Source: an uncultured Pseudomonadota bacterium | Lineage (GTDB): Bacteria > Myxococcota_A > UBA796 > SXON01 | Assembly: GCA_903900265.1 (NCBI GenBank) | Contig: CAIUMM010000026.1 | Span: forward strand, 124,001-188,000 | Direction: 5' to 3' | Length of the DNA: 64,000 bases | Shown: in pieces, positions 25,629 to 35,400 of the stretch | How positions within the stretch are numbered: position 1 is the first letter of the stretch | How the letters are laid out: each line of letters opens with the position of its first letter | Notes under the pieces: generated by a model | Database searches by the model: none | The model's input: the letters and a program-made list of their open reading frames with translations, nothing else | What the model was told of the DNA's origin: nothing | Translations under genes and position numbers: made by a program

Positions 25629-27512
25629 TCAGAACGTGGTGCCAACGCCTGCCGTGATGCCGAACAACGGCAAGACGTTCACAGGGGCGCTGTGCCAGAT
25701 GGAGTATTTGAGCGGCCACATCACGCCGCCCTGAAGGTCGATGTCGAGGATCGGGTGCACCCGGGTCGTGGTCTTTTGGGGCTTCAAGATCGGCGACTCG
25801 ATGGTCAGGCCGATGTTGGCGGTGGTCTGGAGCGCGTGGGGCAAGTTGTCCCACCCGATCCGCGCGCCGAGGTGCGGCCCGAAGCCCATGCCGGCGTCGC
25901 GTCCGAGCACGGCGGAGGCCCCGAAATACACGTTGCGGTTCACGGTCTTTTCGTTGAGCACCAGCGGTCCGGTGAGCCGCTTGTCCGCATCGCTGTCTAC
26001 GGTTTTTGCGGGGTTGATCGCGCTGCCTTCTTGGTTTCCGGCCATCCAGTAGCGCTCCGTGAACTTCCCGCCGGTGTTGAAGCCGCCTTCGACGCCGACG
26101 TTCACCATCAAGCGGTTGTAGTGCCCGCGCAGCTCGAGGTTCATCGGCACGTACGCGCTGCCCAGCGAGACGCCGGTGCGGTTCTGGGCTTCGGCGGCCA
26201 TGTCGATGTTGGTGGGATCCTCCGGAGCGAGGGTCGGATCGAAGCTTGGGGTCGCGGTGTTGTACATCACACCTGCGGATCCGAGGATCGCAAATCGAAC
26301 AGGGAAGCCGTCTTTTCCGCCGCCGACCAGCTGGAGCGTGGCGGTCGGGCGGTCGTAGCGCCAGACCCGGGTCTTGTTCGGGTTGCCGTCTTCGGGCACC
26401 GCGATGTAGACTTCCGCCTTCTCGTGGATCTTCGCGTAAATCGCCAAATAGGTGAGGATGTAGCCCTCGAGCACCGGCGTGCACTCGTTGGGGTGCAAGA
26501 AGAGCTGGTCGATGAAGTCGATGCCCATCTTCTTGCGCGCGGTGTTGCGCACGAAGTACACCGAGTCTTCCAGCTTGGTGACCTCAAGCCGCTCGGACAG
26601 GCCGTGGCCGGAGTCCTTGCGCTTGAGGTAGATGTCGGTGCGACCTAGGAAGATCTCCATCTGGCCTGCGTCGGACGGCTCGGTGAGGATGCCGTTCATG
26701 TAGACTTCGTAGGTCTTGTTGAAGTCCTCCGGGTCGAACACGTTGTCGAGCTCAAAGTCCACTTTCAACGAAGGATAAGCGCCTTGCTGCAGCTGCTGCA
26801 AGATGAACCCGACGTTCCCGTTCACTTCTTGATCCGTCAGCTTGTTCATCAACGCGGGGTCCTGAAAGGCCAGCGTTGCGGCGAGGTAGTAATAGTAGTT
26901 TACGGCGTTTGCGCCGATTTGTTCGTAGAACGGCGGCACGTTCGCGTTCTGGTTTTCGGCGGCGCGGCCGATCTGGGCGTACAGCAAGAACAGCGGCTCG
27001 CGCAGGTCGACGCGGTCCACGAACCACAGTTGTTCGATCAGATCGCGCATCTCACCGGCCTTCAAGCCCCACTGGTCGGGTTGCATCGCGTTCCACGGGA
27101 TCCCCGACACTTCGTCGACCACCTGACGCACGCGCCCGATGTTCTGCACCGGCACCGAAGCCGGTTGCATCGCCGGAACTACGGTCTTGTCCTTTACCAT
27201 ACGTCCATTCTGGTAAAGATCGACCTCGGGATAGAATTGGGCGTCGGGACGGGCGATCACCGAGCGTACCGTACGCTGCAGGGTCGAGTCTTGAAAGTCG
27301 GTGTCCTTGACGCCGTTCCATTTGAGCACGACGACGCGGGCGGTCTTCTCTTTCTTCTTCTTCTCCGCCTCTTTTTCGGCCTCAGTCATCTCTTTGGCTT
27401 GCGCTTCGGCCTTTTTGTCCTTCAGCCCCTCTTCGGCGGCCTTGGTATCTACGGCGTGTGCGGGACCAAATAGGCCAATCAGACTCAACCAAAGCGCGAA
27501 AAACCAGCTCAT
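25629..27512 (-). CDS. Exported protein with charged N-terminal segment and probable C-terminal barrel
   Basis: 627 residues, signal peptide MSWFFALWLSLIGLFGPAHAVD, then a Lys/Glu-rich stretch (residues about 25-58, EAQAKEMTEAEKEAEKKKKE) likely helical or coiled. A long mixed region follows (IEQLWFVDRVDLREPLFLL, NAVNYYYYLAATLAF), and residues about 420-627 contain barrel-like strands ending in a terminal Phe (GITAGVGTTF), the usual outer-membrane signature. It heads the envelope operon and is divergent from the FG-GAP lipoprotein, with a 110-base promoter region between. Function is unknown. Confidence 0.72.
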   Translation of the reverse strand: MSWFFALWLSLIGLFGPAHAVDTKAAEEGLKDKKAEAQAKEMTEAEKEAEKKKKEKTARVVVLKWNGVKDTDFQDSTLQRTVRSVIARPDAQFYPEVDLYQNGRMVKDKTVVPAMQPASVPVQNIGRVRQVVDEVSGIPWNAMQPDQWGLKAGEMRDLIEQLWFVDRVDLREPLFLLYAQIGRAAENQNANVPPFYEQIGANAVNYYYYLAATLAFQDPALMNKLTDQEVNGNVGFILQQLQQGAYPSLKVDFELDNVFDPEDFNKTYEVYMNGILTEPSDAGQMEIFLGRTDIYLKRKDSGHGLSERLEVTKLEDSVYFVRNTARKKMGIDFIDQLFLHPNECTPVLEGYILTYLAIYAKIHEKAEVYIAVPEDGNPNKTRVWRYDRPTATLQLVGGGKDGFPVRFAILGSAGVMYNTATPSFDPTLAPEDPTNIDMAAEAQNRTGVSLGSAYVPMNLELRGHYNRLMVNVGVEGGFNTGGKFTERYWMAGNQEGSAINPAKTVDSDADKRLTGPLVLNEKTVNRNVYFGASAVLGRDAGMGFGPHLGARIGWDNLPHALQTTANIGLTIESPILKPQKTTTRVHPILDIDLQGGVMWPLKYSIWHSAPVNVLPLFGITAGVGTTF

Positions 27513-27622
27513 TCGACGTCTCCACCGGAGGGCGCCCGGGACGAGCGACAGGTATCAACAATCCGCCGGTCGGGCGAATACCGGTGAGCCGGGGTATGCT
27601 TCGCGCGATGGCCGGAGGCCTC

Positions 27623-30514
27623 ATGACCCGTCCGATGTCCCCCTTGTTCGTGATCCTGACGCCCGCGGTATCGCTGCTTGCGTTGTCGGGATGCCATTCC
27701 TCGTGGGAGACGGTGGACACGGAGCCCTTGGGCTCCGACCCGCCGGTTGTCACCCTGTCGTCGCCGGCGTTCGGCAGCACGTGGACCAGCGGTGAGCCCA
27801 TCGTCGTGTTGGGCGCTGTGTCCGACGATCTCGACGCGGCCGAGAACCTCACCGTTTCGATCAGCAGCGACCTCGAAGGCGAGGTCGCCGCGCCGTCGCC
27901 GGCCTCCGACGGAAGCATTGAGAGCACGTTGATCCTCGACGCGGGCACGCATGTGCTGACGGTGTCGGCCACCGATGGCCTCGGTAATGTCGGCAGCAGC
28001 ACCGCGACGATCCGCGTCCTCGAAGGCTCCTACCCCAGCCAGCCGGCGATCCGCTTCTCTCCGGTCGCTCCGGTCACCGGTCAGGATTTGACCGCCGAGA
28101 TCATCGTCGAGTCCGTCGATCCGGAAGGCGACGCGCTGACCTACAATTGGTCGTGGCGCTTGGACGGCGAGGACGCTGGGATCTCCGATGCTTTTGTCCC
28201 CGCCGATCAGGTGTATCGAGATGGTGTCTGGGAGGTCACGGTGTACGCGACCGATGGCATCACCCAGTCGCCGCGCGCGGTGCGTGAGGTCACCGTCGGA
28301 GACGCCGTCGCCGACCCTTCGCCGGTCGAGATTACGCCGGCCGACGCCTTGCCTGGAACGGACTTGACGTGTTCCCACGTCGACCCCGTGGACCCCGAAG
28401 GGGACGCGTTCACGGTCTCGTACGCTTGGACGGTGAACGGGATCGAAGCGGGCGTGTTCGAGGACACGCTCGTGGGCGGCGCCGAGCGTGGCGATGTCGT
28501 GATCTGCTCCGTGATCGTGCTCGACGACCGGGTGACGGCCTTCCCGTCGCCGGCGCTGCGGATTGGAAATGGGGCGCCTTCGGTGGCGTCGGTCTCGGTT
28601 TCGCCGACCAGTGGCGACCGTTCGACGATCTTTACGTGCGGCGCGAGCGGCGCCAGCGATCCGGACGGGGACACCGTGAGCCTCGACTATGCGTGGACGG
28701 TGAACGGCGAGGTCGCCGGCTCCGGCCGCACCTTCTCCAATGCCTTCAGCCGCGATGACTCCCTCGCGTGCGTAGTCACGCCCACCGACGGGTACCTCGA
28801 CGGTACGCCAGTTTCTTCGGTCACCGTCACCATCGGCGACGCCGCGCCCGGGGCGCCGGGCGTCGAGTTTACCCGCACTGAGATCGTGCCGGGCGTTGCT
28901 GCGACCTGCGCGGTCACTACCGAATCGGTGGATCCGGACGGTGACGCGGTGTCGTACACGTGGTCTTGGACCGTGGATGGGGTTGCGGTGTCCTCGACCA
29001 GCGACACCTTTTCCACCAGCGCGCTCTCCGTGGGTCAGGAGCTCACCTGCATCGCGACGCCCACGGACGGCACGCGGCTGGGGAGCAGCGGGCGCGCCTC
29101 TTTGGTGCTCGGTGGCCTCGTGACCGGAGATGTACAGGCCGGGGACGCTTGGGCGACCATCACCGGCAGCGCCGCCAACGGCCAGTTCGGAAAAGCCGTC
29201 GACACCGTCCCGGACCTCGACGGCGACGGCCTGATGGAGCTCGTCATCGCCGCGCCGCGCGGAGACGGCGGCAGCAAGGGCGCGGCCTACTTGTACACAT
29301 CCAGCCAGCTGTCGGTCGGCGGTACGTTCACCGATGCGGACGCGACGGCGGCGTTCTACGGCCACACGAGCGGAGACTACCTCGGATCTTCCCGAGGCGC
29401 GGCTGGCGCCGGGGATCTGGACGGCGACGGCATCGGTGACTTCATCCTCTCCACGCCCTACGAGGACACGGCGGGCAAGGATTCGGGCCAGGCGTACTTG
29501 TTCTACGGTGACGGTTCGTGGTCCTTTGGAGATGACGTATTGAGCGCCTCCGATGCCCGTTTCCGGGGCGAGACCAACGACTGGCTCGGCGTGCGTATGG
29601 CCGCGGGAGACCTCAACGCGGACGGGATCGATGACCTCTGCGTGTCTGCCCCGTACAACGACCTCGGGGTCGAGAAGGGCGGCGTCGTCGCTGTGTACTA
29701 CGGCGGGACCGCGCGGTTCAACGGTAGCTACAACCTCGAAGATGCCGACGCTCGTGTGTATGGCACCGAGACGGATGAAGAGCTCGGCTGGTCGCTCGCG
29801 ACGATGGGGGACGGCGATGGCGACGGCTACAACGACATGGGCGTAGGCATCTTCTACGCCGACGCCGGGGGGACGGACGCCGGACAGGCGGCGATCATCT
29901 CGGGGGACTCGCTCGGCGGCGACGAGAGCTTCAGCTCCGCAGCGTGGCTGGTCGTCACCGGCACGCACGCTGGAGACCGCTTCGGCTATGACGTGGCTGG
30001 CGCGGGTGACGTCGATGGGGACGGCCTCGAAGACGTGCTGCTCGGCGGGTACTTGAACGACGATGCCGGCGCCGATGCGGGCGAGGCGGTGTTGTTCTAC
30101 GGACGGCGCGGCCTGAACGCCGAGCGCGACGCGACCGACGCGGACGCGATGTTCTTCGGCGAGACGGCGGGCGATTATTTCGGCGGCCTGTTGGCGCCGG
30201 CCGGCGACTGGGACGGCGATGGCTTGAGCGATCTGCTGTTGGGCGCTCCGCGCGGGTCGGGCGGCGGCCTCGCGAGCGCGGGCGCCGGGTACTTGTTCCT
30301 CGGTTCGGATGCGTCTTCGTGGACCAGCTCCACCAGCGCCGCGGACGCCTCGGTGCGCTTCCTCGGCGATGCCGCGAGCGACCTGCTCGCGGATGAGGCG
30401 GTCGGTGACTTCGACGTAGACGGCGACGGCTACAGCGACGTCGCGCTCGGTGCGCAAGGCGCCGATCTGGGTGCATCCGGCGGCGGTGCCGTCTACTTGT
30501 TCAGGGGGCCGTAG
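27623..30514 (+). CDS. Large lipoprotein: four Ig/PKD-like repeats plus seven FG-GAP repeats
   Basis: 963 residues from the ATG at 27623, chosen for GGAGG five bases upstream; an ATG at 27608 is also in frame. The signal peptide ends in LALSGC. About residues 40-500 carry a leading Ig-like domain and four repeats each marked by D-P-E/D-G-D (DPEGDALTYNWSW, DPEGDAFTVSYAW, DPDGDTVSLDYAW, DPDGDAVSYTWSW). From about residue 506 there are seven FG-GAP calcium motifs: DLDGDGLMELVIAAP, DLDGDGIGDFILSTP, DLNADGIDDLCVSAP, DGDGDGYNDMGVG, DVDGDGLEDVLLGG, DWDGDGLSDLLLGAP, DVDGDGYSDVALG. Seven repeats would close an integrin-alpha-type propeller. It is probably a cell-surface adhesin or polymer-binding protein. 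Confidence 0.88.
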   Translation: MTRPMSPLFVILTPAVSLLALSGCHSSWETVDTEPLGSDPPVVTLSSPAFGSTWTSGEPIVVLGAVSDDLDAAENLTVSISSDLEGEVAAPSPASDGSIESTLILDAGTHVLTVSATDGLGNVGSSTATIRVLEGSYPSQPAIRFSPVAPVTGQDLTAEIIVESVDPEGDALTYNWSWRLDGEDAGISDAFVPADQVYRDGVWEVTVYATDGITQSPRAVREVTVGDAVADPSPVEITPADALPGTDLTCSHVDPVDPEGDAFTVSYAWTVNGIEAGVFEDTLVGGAERGDVVICSVIVLDDRVTAFPSPALRIGNGAPSVASVSVSPTSGDRSTIFTCGASGASDPDGDTVSLDYAWTVNGEVAGSGRTFSNAFSRDDSLACVVTPTDGYLDGTPVSSVTVTIGDAAPGAPGVEFTRTEIVPGVAATCAVTTESVDPDGDAVSYTWSWTVDGVAVSSTSDTFSTSALSVGQELTCIATPTDGTRLGSSGRASLVLGGLVTGDVQAGDAWATITGSAANGQFGKAVDTVPDLDGDGLMELVIAAPRGDGGSKGAAYLYTSSQLSVGGTFTDADATAAFYGHTSGDYLGSSRGAAGAGDLDGDGIGDFILSTPYEDTAGKDSGQAYLFYGDGSWSFGDDVLSASDARFRGETNDWLGVRMAAGDLNADGIDDLCVSAPYNDLGVEKGGVVAVYYGGTARFNGSYNLEDADARVYGTETDEELGWSLATMGDGDGDGYNDMGVGIFYADAGGTDAGQAAIISGDSLGGDESFSSAAWLVVTGTHAGDRFGYDVAGAGDVDGDGLEDVLLGGYLNDDAGADAGEAVLFYGRRGLNAERDATDADAMFFGETAGDYFGGLLAPAGDWDGDGLSDLLLGAPRGSGGGLASAGAGYLFLGSDASSWTSSTSAADASVRFLGDAASDLLADEAVGDFDVDGDGYSDVALGAQGADLGASGGGAVYLFRGP

Positions 30515-30517
30515 AAT

Positions 30518-30997
30518 ATGTCCATGGAAATGACACTGGCTACCGCAGTCGTGCTGCTTCGCCGCGCGGGTCTCGTCGTGGTGGATCCCGCGCTGGAGTC
30601 GACCTCGGCCTCGGTGGAGCGGGCCTCCGATCGGACTTCGGCCCTTGGCGCGGCGGGTGTGCTCGCTGCGGCGCTCGGCGAGGACCTCGGCCCTGCCTCC
30701 CCGCTCGCGCGCGCCTTTCCCTCGCTTCGCCATGTGCCGGTCTCGGGCGGGCACGACGAGCACATCACCGCGCTCCGTCGCGCGCGCTTTGGCAATGCGC
30801 TGCCCATGTTGGCGTGCATCGCGGACCGTGTGAACGGCCAGCTCGTAGCCCGCTGGGCGCTCGTGCTGGATGTCGGGGAGCAGGTGCACCTGTTGGACCC
30901 GAACCCGTGGGACGACGTCGCCGAAGATCGGTCGCTGGGGCTCCCAGAGTTCGTGGTCCGGTGGTCACTGGCCGGCTCGCAGCTCATCACCTTCTGA
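30518..30997 (+). CDS. Hypothetical protein, downstream of the FG-GAP lipoprotein
   Basis: 159 residues beginning MSMEMTLATAVVLLRRAG, three bases after the preceding stop and therefore probably co-transcribed. The second half (FGNALPMLACIADRVNGQ, ARWALVLDVGEQVHLLDPNPWDD, EFVVRWSLAGSQLITF) has the rhythm of a beta-rich domain seen at the end of papain-like or C39-like peptidases, where His and Asn/Asp act, but the catalytic Cys is not evident, so I do not assign it. No signal peptide is convincing. Confidence 0.6.
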   Translation: MSMEMTLATAVVLLRRAGLVVVDPALESTSASVERASDRTSALGAAGVLAAALGEDLGPASPLARAFPSLRHVPVSGGHDEHITALRRARFGNALPMLACIADRVNGQLVARWALVLDVGEQVHLLDPNPWDDVAEDRSLGLPEFVVRWSLAGSQLITF

Positions 30998-31071
30998 GCG
31001 AAACGCGGTCGGGACTACCGGGGCCCGCCGCGGGGCTTTACGGCCGCGCCCTTTCGAAGCTATGAAGGCTC

Positions 31072-32430
31072 ATGCGCGTCCTTTTGGTTCAGGCCTTCAC
31101 CGCTCTCGACATGGAGCTCGTTTATCCGTTGGGGCTGGCTTACCTCGCTGCGCATCTCGACAACCATGACGTCGAGATCTTCGATGTGAACCTGCACCGC
31201 GAGGCGCCCTACGTGGCGCTGGAGGCCAAGGTGCGCGCGTTCGCCCCCGAGGTGGTCGGCATCTCCTTGCGCAACATGAAGGTGGGGATGCCGCATCTCC
31301 ACACCGACGACTTCGAGCCGCAGCAGAAGGCTGTGGAACTGATCAAGCGCTTGGCGCCGTCGGCCAAGGTGGTTGCGGGCGGCACGGCGTTCTCGCTGTA
31401 CAGCGAGACCTTCATGCGGCGCATTCCCCAGATCGATATTGGGCTCTGGGGCGAGGGAGAGCACCGGTTTCGTGCGTTGCTCGACGCGCTCGACCACCCC
31501 GAGCGCGTCAAAGGCGTGTACTACCGGGACGCTCGCGGCGAGGTCCTCTACACCGGGCAGGCTCCCGGAGAAGACTGGAAGAACCTTCGACATCCCCGGC
31601 GGGACCTCGTGCCCCACGAGCCCTACCTGAAGTCCAGCTTTGTCAGCGTCGGCGTGCAGGCCAAGCGCGGCTGCTCCCTGCATTGCATCCATTGTTCGGA
31701 CACCTTCTTGCTCGGTCATCGGGTGCGGCAGCGCGATCCGAACGACGTCGTCGACGAGATTGAGTCGCTGGTCAAAGATTACGGCGTTCGCCAGATGTTC
31801 ATGTGCGATCAGATCTTCAACATCCCACCTGGACACGCGATCGCGATCTGTCAGGAGATCGTTCGTCGGAAGCTGGATGTACGCTGGTCCGCGTGGTTCA
31901 ACGAGCACCGCAACACCTTGCCGGACGAGCTGATGATTTGGCTGAAGCGCGCCGGTTGCGGCTTGCTGTCGTTCAGCCCCGACCACGTCGACGACCGCAT
32001 GTTGAAGAACCTCGACAAGAACTTCCGCCACGAGGACATGCTCTACACCGTACAGATCGCCAAGAAGCATGGCATGGACGTCGAGTACAGCTTCTTCTTG
32101 AACAGCCCGGGCGAGGACCTTCGTAGCCTCTGGGCGGTGGTGAAGTTCCTCGCGTACGCGCGCTCCGAGCTGGGGCCCAGCCTGCGCTTGTTCACGCTGC
32201 TGATGATGCAGCCCATCCGCATCTACCCACACACGCGGCTCCACGAGCTGGCACGCGAGACCGGTCTCGTGGACAAGGACCACGAGCTGGTCGAGGGGCA
32301 GTTCTGGAACCCCGGCGCACTGCAGTACGCGGTAGCCGGCATTCAGGCCGGAGCTTCTACCGTCTACGACGCCCGGAAGAAGCTCCGCGAGCTGCGCGGC
32401 ACCACCTTCTCTTCGGTGGTCCGCACCTAA
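31072..32430 (+). CDS. B12-binding-type radical SAM protein
   Basis: 452 residues. The N-terminal Rossmann domain has the PLGLAYLAAHLDNHDVEIFD signature of the B12-binding radical SAM class and VVAGGTAFSLYSE. The radical SAM barrel has KRGCSLHCIHCSD (CxxxCxxC), MFMCDQIFNIPPG, and LLSFSPDHVDDRMLKNLDK. A C-terminal segment follows (QPIRIYPHTRLHELARETGL) common to this class. It begins after a 74-base gap and ends convergently with the Ig/barrel gene. The substrate is unknown; the class includes methylases and ring-forming enzymes. Confidence 0.88.
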   Translation: MRVLLVQAFTALDMELVYPLGLAYLAAHLDNHDVEIFDVNLHREAPYVALEAKVRAFAPEVVGISLRNMKVGMPHLHTDDFEPQQKAVELIKRLAPSAKVVAGGTAFSLYSETFMRRIPQIDIGLWGEGEHRFRALLDALDHPERVKGVYYRDARGEVLYTGQAPGEDWKNLRHPRRDLVPHEPYLKSSFVSVGVQAKRGCSLHCIHCSDTFLLGHRVRQRDPNDVVDEIESLVKDYGVRQMFMCDQIFNIPPGHAIAICQEIVRRKLDVRWSAWFNEHRNTLPDELMIWLKRAGCGLLSFSPDHVDDRMLKNLDKNFRHEDMLYTVQIAKKHGMDVEYSFFLNSPGEDLRSLWAVVKFLAYARSELGPSLRLFTLLMMQPIRIYPHTRLHELARETGLVDKDHELVEGQFWNPGALQYAVAGIQAGASTVYDARKKLRELRGTTFSSVVRT

Positions 32431-32486
32431 ACCGCTCCCGTAGGGTGCGAAGGCAGACCCTCACACCTTCGGTGGCCGCGACGGTA

Positions 32487-35400
32487 TTAGTACTGGATGC
32501 CGATCGACGCGGTGCCGCCGAACAGGCTGTCGGAGACCTCGCCGAGCTTCACGCCTTCGCTGGTCAGGACGTCGATCTTGCGAATCGCCATGTCGAACGC
32601 GAGCCCGACGTAGACGTGGTCGATGATCGTGTAGCCACCGGAGAGGTTGAACGTAGAGTCGAACGGCGCGCTGCCGCCGGCGAGGTACTCGGTGAAGTCG
32701 GTGTGCAGGTACACCTTCGGGCCGATGTTGGCGCCAAGCTCCGCACCGACGGCCAGCGAGTTCACGCCGATCTGCGTGAGGTCGACGGAGCTCTTCTTGG
32801 ACTGGATCGCCTGAACGTCGGTGGAGTCGTAGCCTACGCGGCCACCTACCCAGAACTGATTGGCGCCGGCCTCGAAGGGATAACGACCGACCACTACGGC
32901 GTTGAAGTCGGTGACCCAGTCGCTCACGGTGGAAGAGTCCGCGCAGGGCTTGCCGAGCGCGGTGCACAGGCTGGAGGGATCGAGCCCGTACCGGTTGGAG
33001 CTCAGGGCTACGTCGGCGCCGAGGTACTTCACCATCGGCAACCAGACCTGACCGTTTACGCTAAAGCCGTGGGTGACCGACGCGAGCTCGATCGGCTGGG
33101 CCTTGCCGCGGCTGTTCACGAACGGGCCAGTCGAGGTGTCGACGGGCTGCTGGCTGTAAGAGTAGGAGGAGAACGCGTAGCCACCGCTCGCACGGAGCCA
33201 AGGGAAGTCGCCCGCAGGCGCCTTCGGCTTGGGCTCTTTCACCGGCTTGACGACCGGGGCCGGAGCGGGCGCTGCGGCCACGGGCGCAGGCTGCGCGGGA
33301 GCGGCCGCCGCGGGCTGCTGCGCGTAGGGGTTAGCGCCGGCCGCGAAGGGATTGGCGCCGCTCCACGCTGCGTCAGCGCCGCCGACCGGGATGCGCATGA
33401 ACTGCGAGAGCAGGCCGTCCTTGGTGGCGACGGAGACCTTGACCTCACCGGTGGTGTTGGTGGGGACGGACAGGGTGGCCTGGTAGTTGCCGTTTCCGAG
33501 GTCGTTGATCGGACCGACGGTCCCTGCCGAGGTCAGGAACTCGATCGGCGCGCCTCCCACCCCGCGGCCTTCGCCGTTGAGCAGCTGGATCTTCAACACC
33601 ACGGTGCCGCCCGGCGAGACGGTCGCGGGGTCCGAGCTGAGCGCGAGCTTTGTGGGCTTGTCGCCCGCAGCGGCAGGCAAGGAGGTGGCGGTCAGGACCG
33701 CGCCGGTCATGCCTTCGCGCTCCAGACGCAGCGGGGAGATCGTTGCGCTCCATTCTTCGAGCATCGACGCGACGGCCTTGGGGCCGATCGCCGGGATGTC
33801 AGGAAGCACCAGGGTCGCCGGGGCCTGCACCACGGTGACCGCGGCGGTCGCGTCGTTTGCGGTCGCTTCGAGCGACACGGTCTGAGCCTTGCGGCCGGCG
33901 GTGTAGTAGATCTGGGCGGTGCCGTCGGCCGCGGTGGTCGCGGTTTGCGGGAGCGCGCCGTCGCCGCTGAGGACCTTCAGGTTCACCGCGACGTTTCCGA
34001 CGGGGTAGCCATACTCGTCCACCGTCGCGATGGTGAAGAGCAGCGGGGTCATGCCGTCGTTGGGGAGGCGATCCCGGGCGGGGATGAGCAGCACCCGGGC
34101 GAGGGGATTGCCGGTCGCGGCGGTCCCGACGGCGGCGGTGAGCTCTACCGGGCCGGTTCCAGTCGTCTGGAAGTTGGCTTGGTAATCGCCGTTTTTGAGG
34201 TCCTTGACCTCTTTGAGCTTGCCGCCGTTCACGTTGAACGCCACGGCGCGATTGCCGAGGCCCTGGCCGTCCGCTGCGGTCACTTTGGCGAAGACCTTGA
34301 ACCCATCCGCGGTGCTCGACAGGATGCTGGGCTCAGCGCTCAGGGTCACCTTCGCGGGACGCACGGGCACGAGGTTGAGCGTGGTGGAGTCGGACTGCAC
34401 CGACGACCCGTTGGACAAGCCCACCGTCAGCGTCACCTGCGTGTTCGCGTTGCTGGTCGGGGGCGTGAAGGTCGCCATGTAGACGCCGCCACCCTCATGC
34501 TTGGCGGGGCTCATCGTGCCGGCGGTCGCCTGGATCACGACGAGCGCGTTCTCGTCGGGCTTGCCGTCGGGGGTGACGACGAGGGTGCGGATGGGCACGG
34601 ACACGCGGCTGTCCGAGGGAACGGCTGCGGCGGTGGGGAACAGCGCGAGGCGACGAGACTCGGGGATCTTCAGATCCAGAGGCTCTTCGGTGACCTTGCC
34701 GTCTGCGGCGATCTGGGTCTTGGTCGCGCCAGAAGCGCCGGGGGGAACGACGATAGGCACTTTGGCGCGGCCCTGAGCGTCGGTCTGGATCGGGCCGAAC
34801 TCGCGACCGGCAACCTTGATGATGACGCGGCTGTTCGGGAGCGCCTGCACCGGGAACTCGGCCTTTCCAACCAAGGGCACCGCTGCGGACCCGAAGGTGC
34901 GGCCTGGGTCGCGCTTGTCCACTGCGGTCAGCAGCAGCATGTGGGGGTAGCCGACCGTCGGGGTGTTGTAGAGCGCGCTGAACTGGCCTGCGCCGAGGTT
35001 GGTCACGTTTTCGAGCGTGCCTGCGGTCAGGTTGGTGCGAAGGTCAACGCCCGAGAGCGCCTGACGGTCTCCGCCGGCGAGGTTGAACGACACGCTCGCG
35101 GTTTTGTCCTGACCGAGGGTGATCGCCGCCGGGTTGACGGCGACGCTCAGCTGGTGGCTGACCGGGGGCGCGACGCTGACGTTCCAGGTGCGCGCTACGG
35201 CCTCTTTGGAGGGAAGCTTGGACTTGAAGCTCAGGGTGACGACCTGACGAGCGTCCGTGCGGGCGGGAGAGAACGTAAATTTATAGAGTCCGCCTGCCAG
35301 CTCGGTCAGCTCGGTCGTGGTGCCGCTGGACGCCGAGGGCTTGCCTTTCAAGCCCGTGATGGGCAAGCCGTCGGGCGTGAGGGCGAGCACGTACATGTCG

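Noticed and set aside
27509-30889. Very long open frame (about 1100 codons) antisense to the FG-GAP lipoprotein
   Set aside because: It lacks domains, has Arg/His/Gly-rich composition typical of antisense frames in GC-rich DNA, and the plus-strand gene has clear motifs over the whole length.
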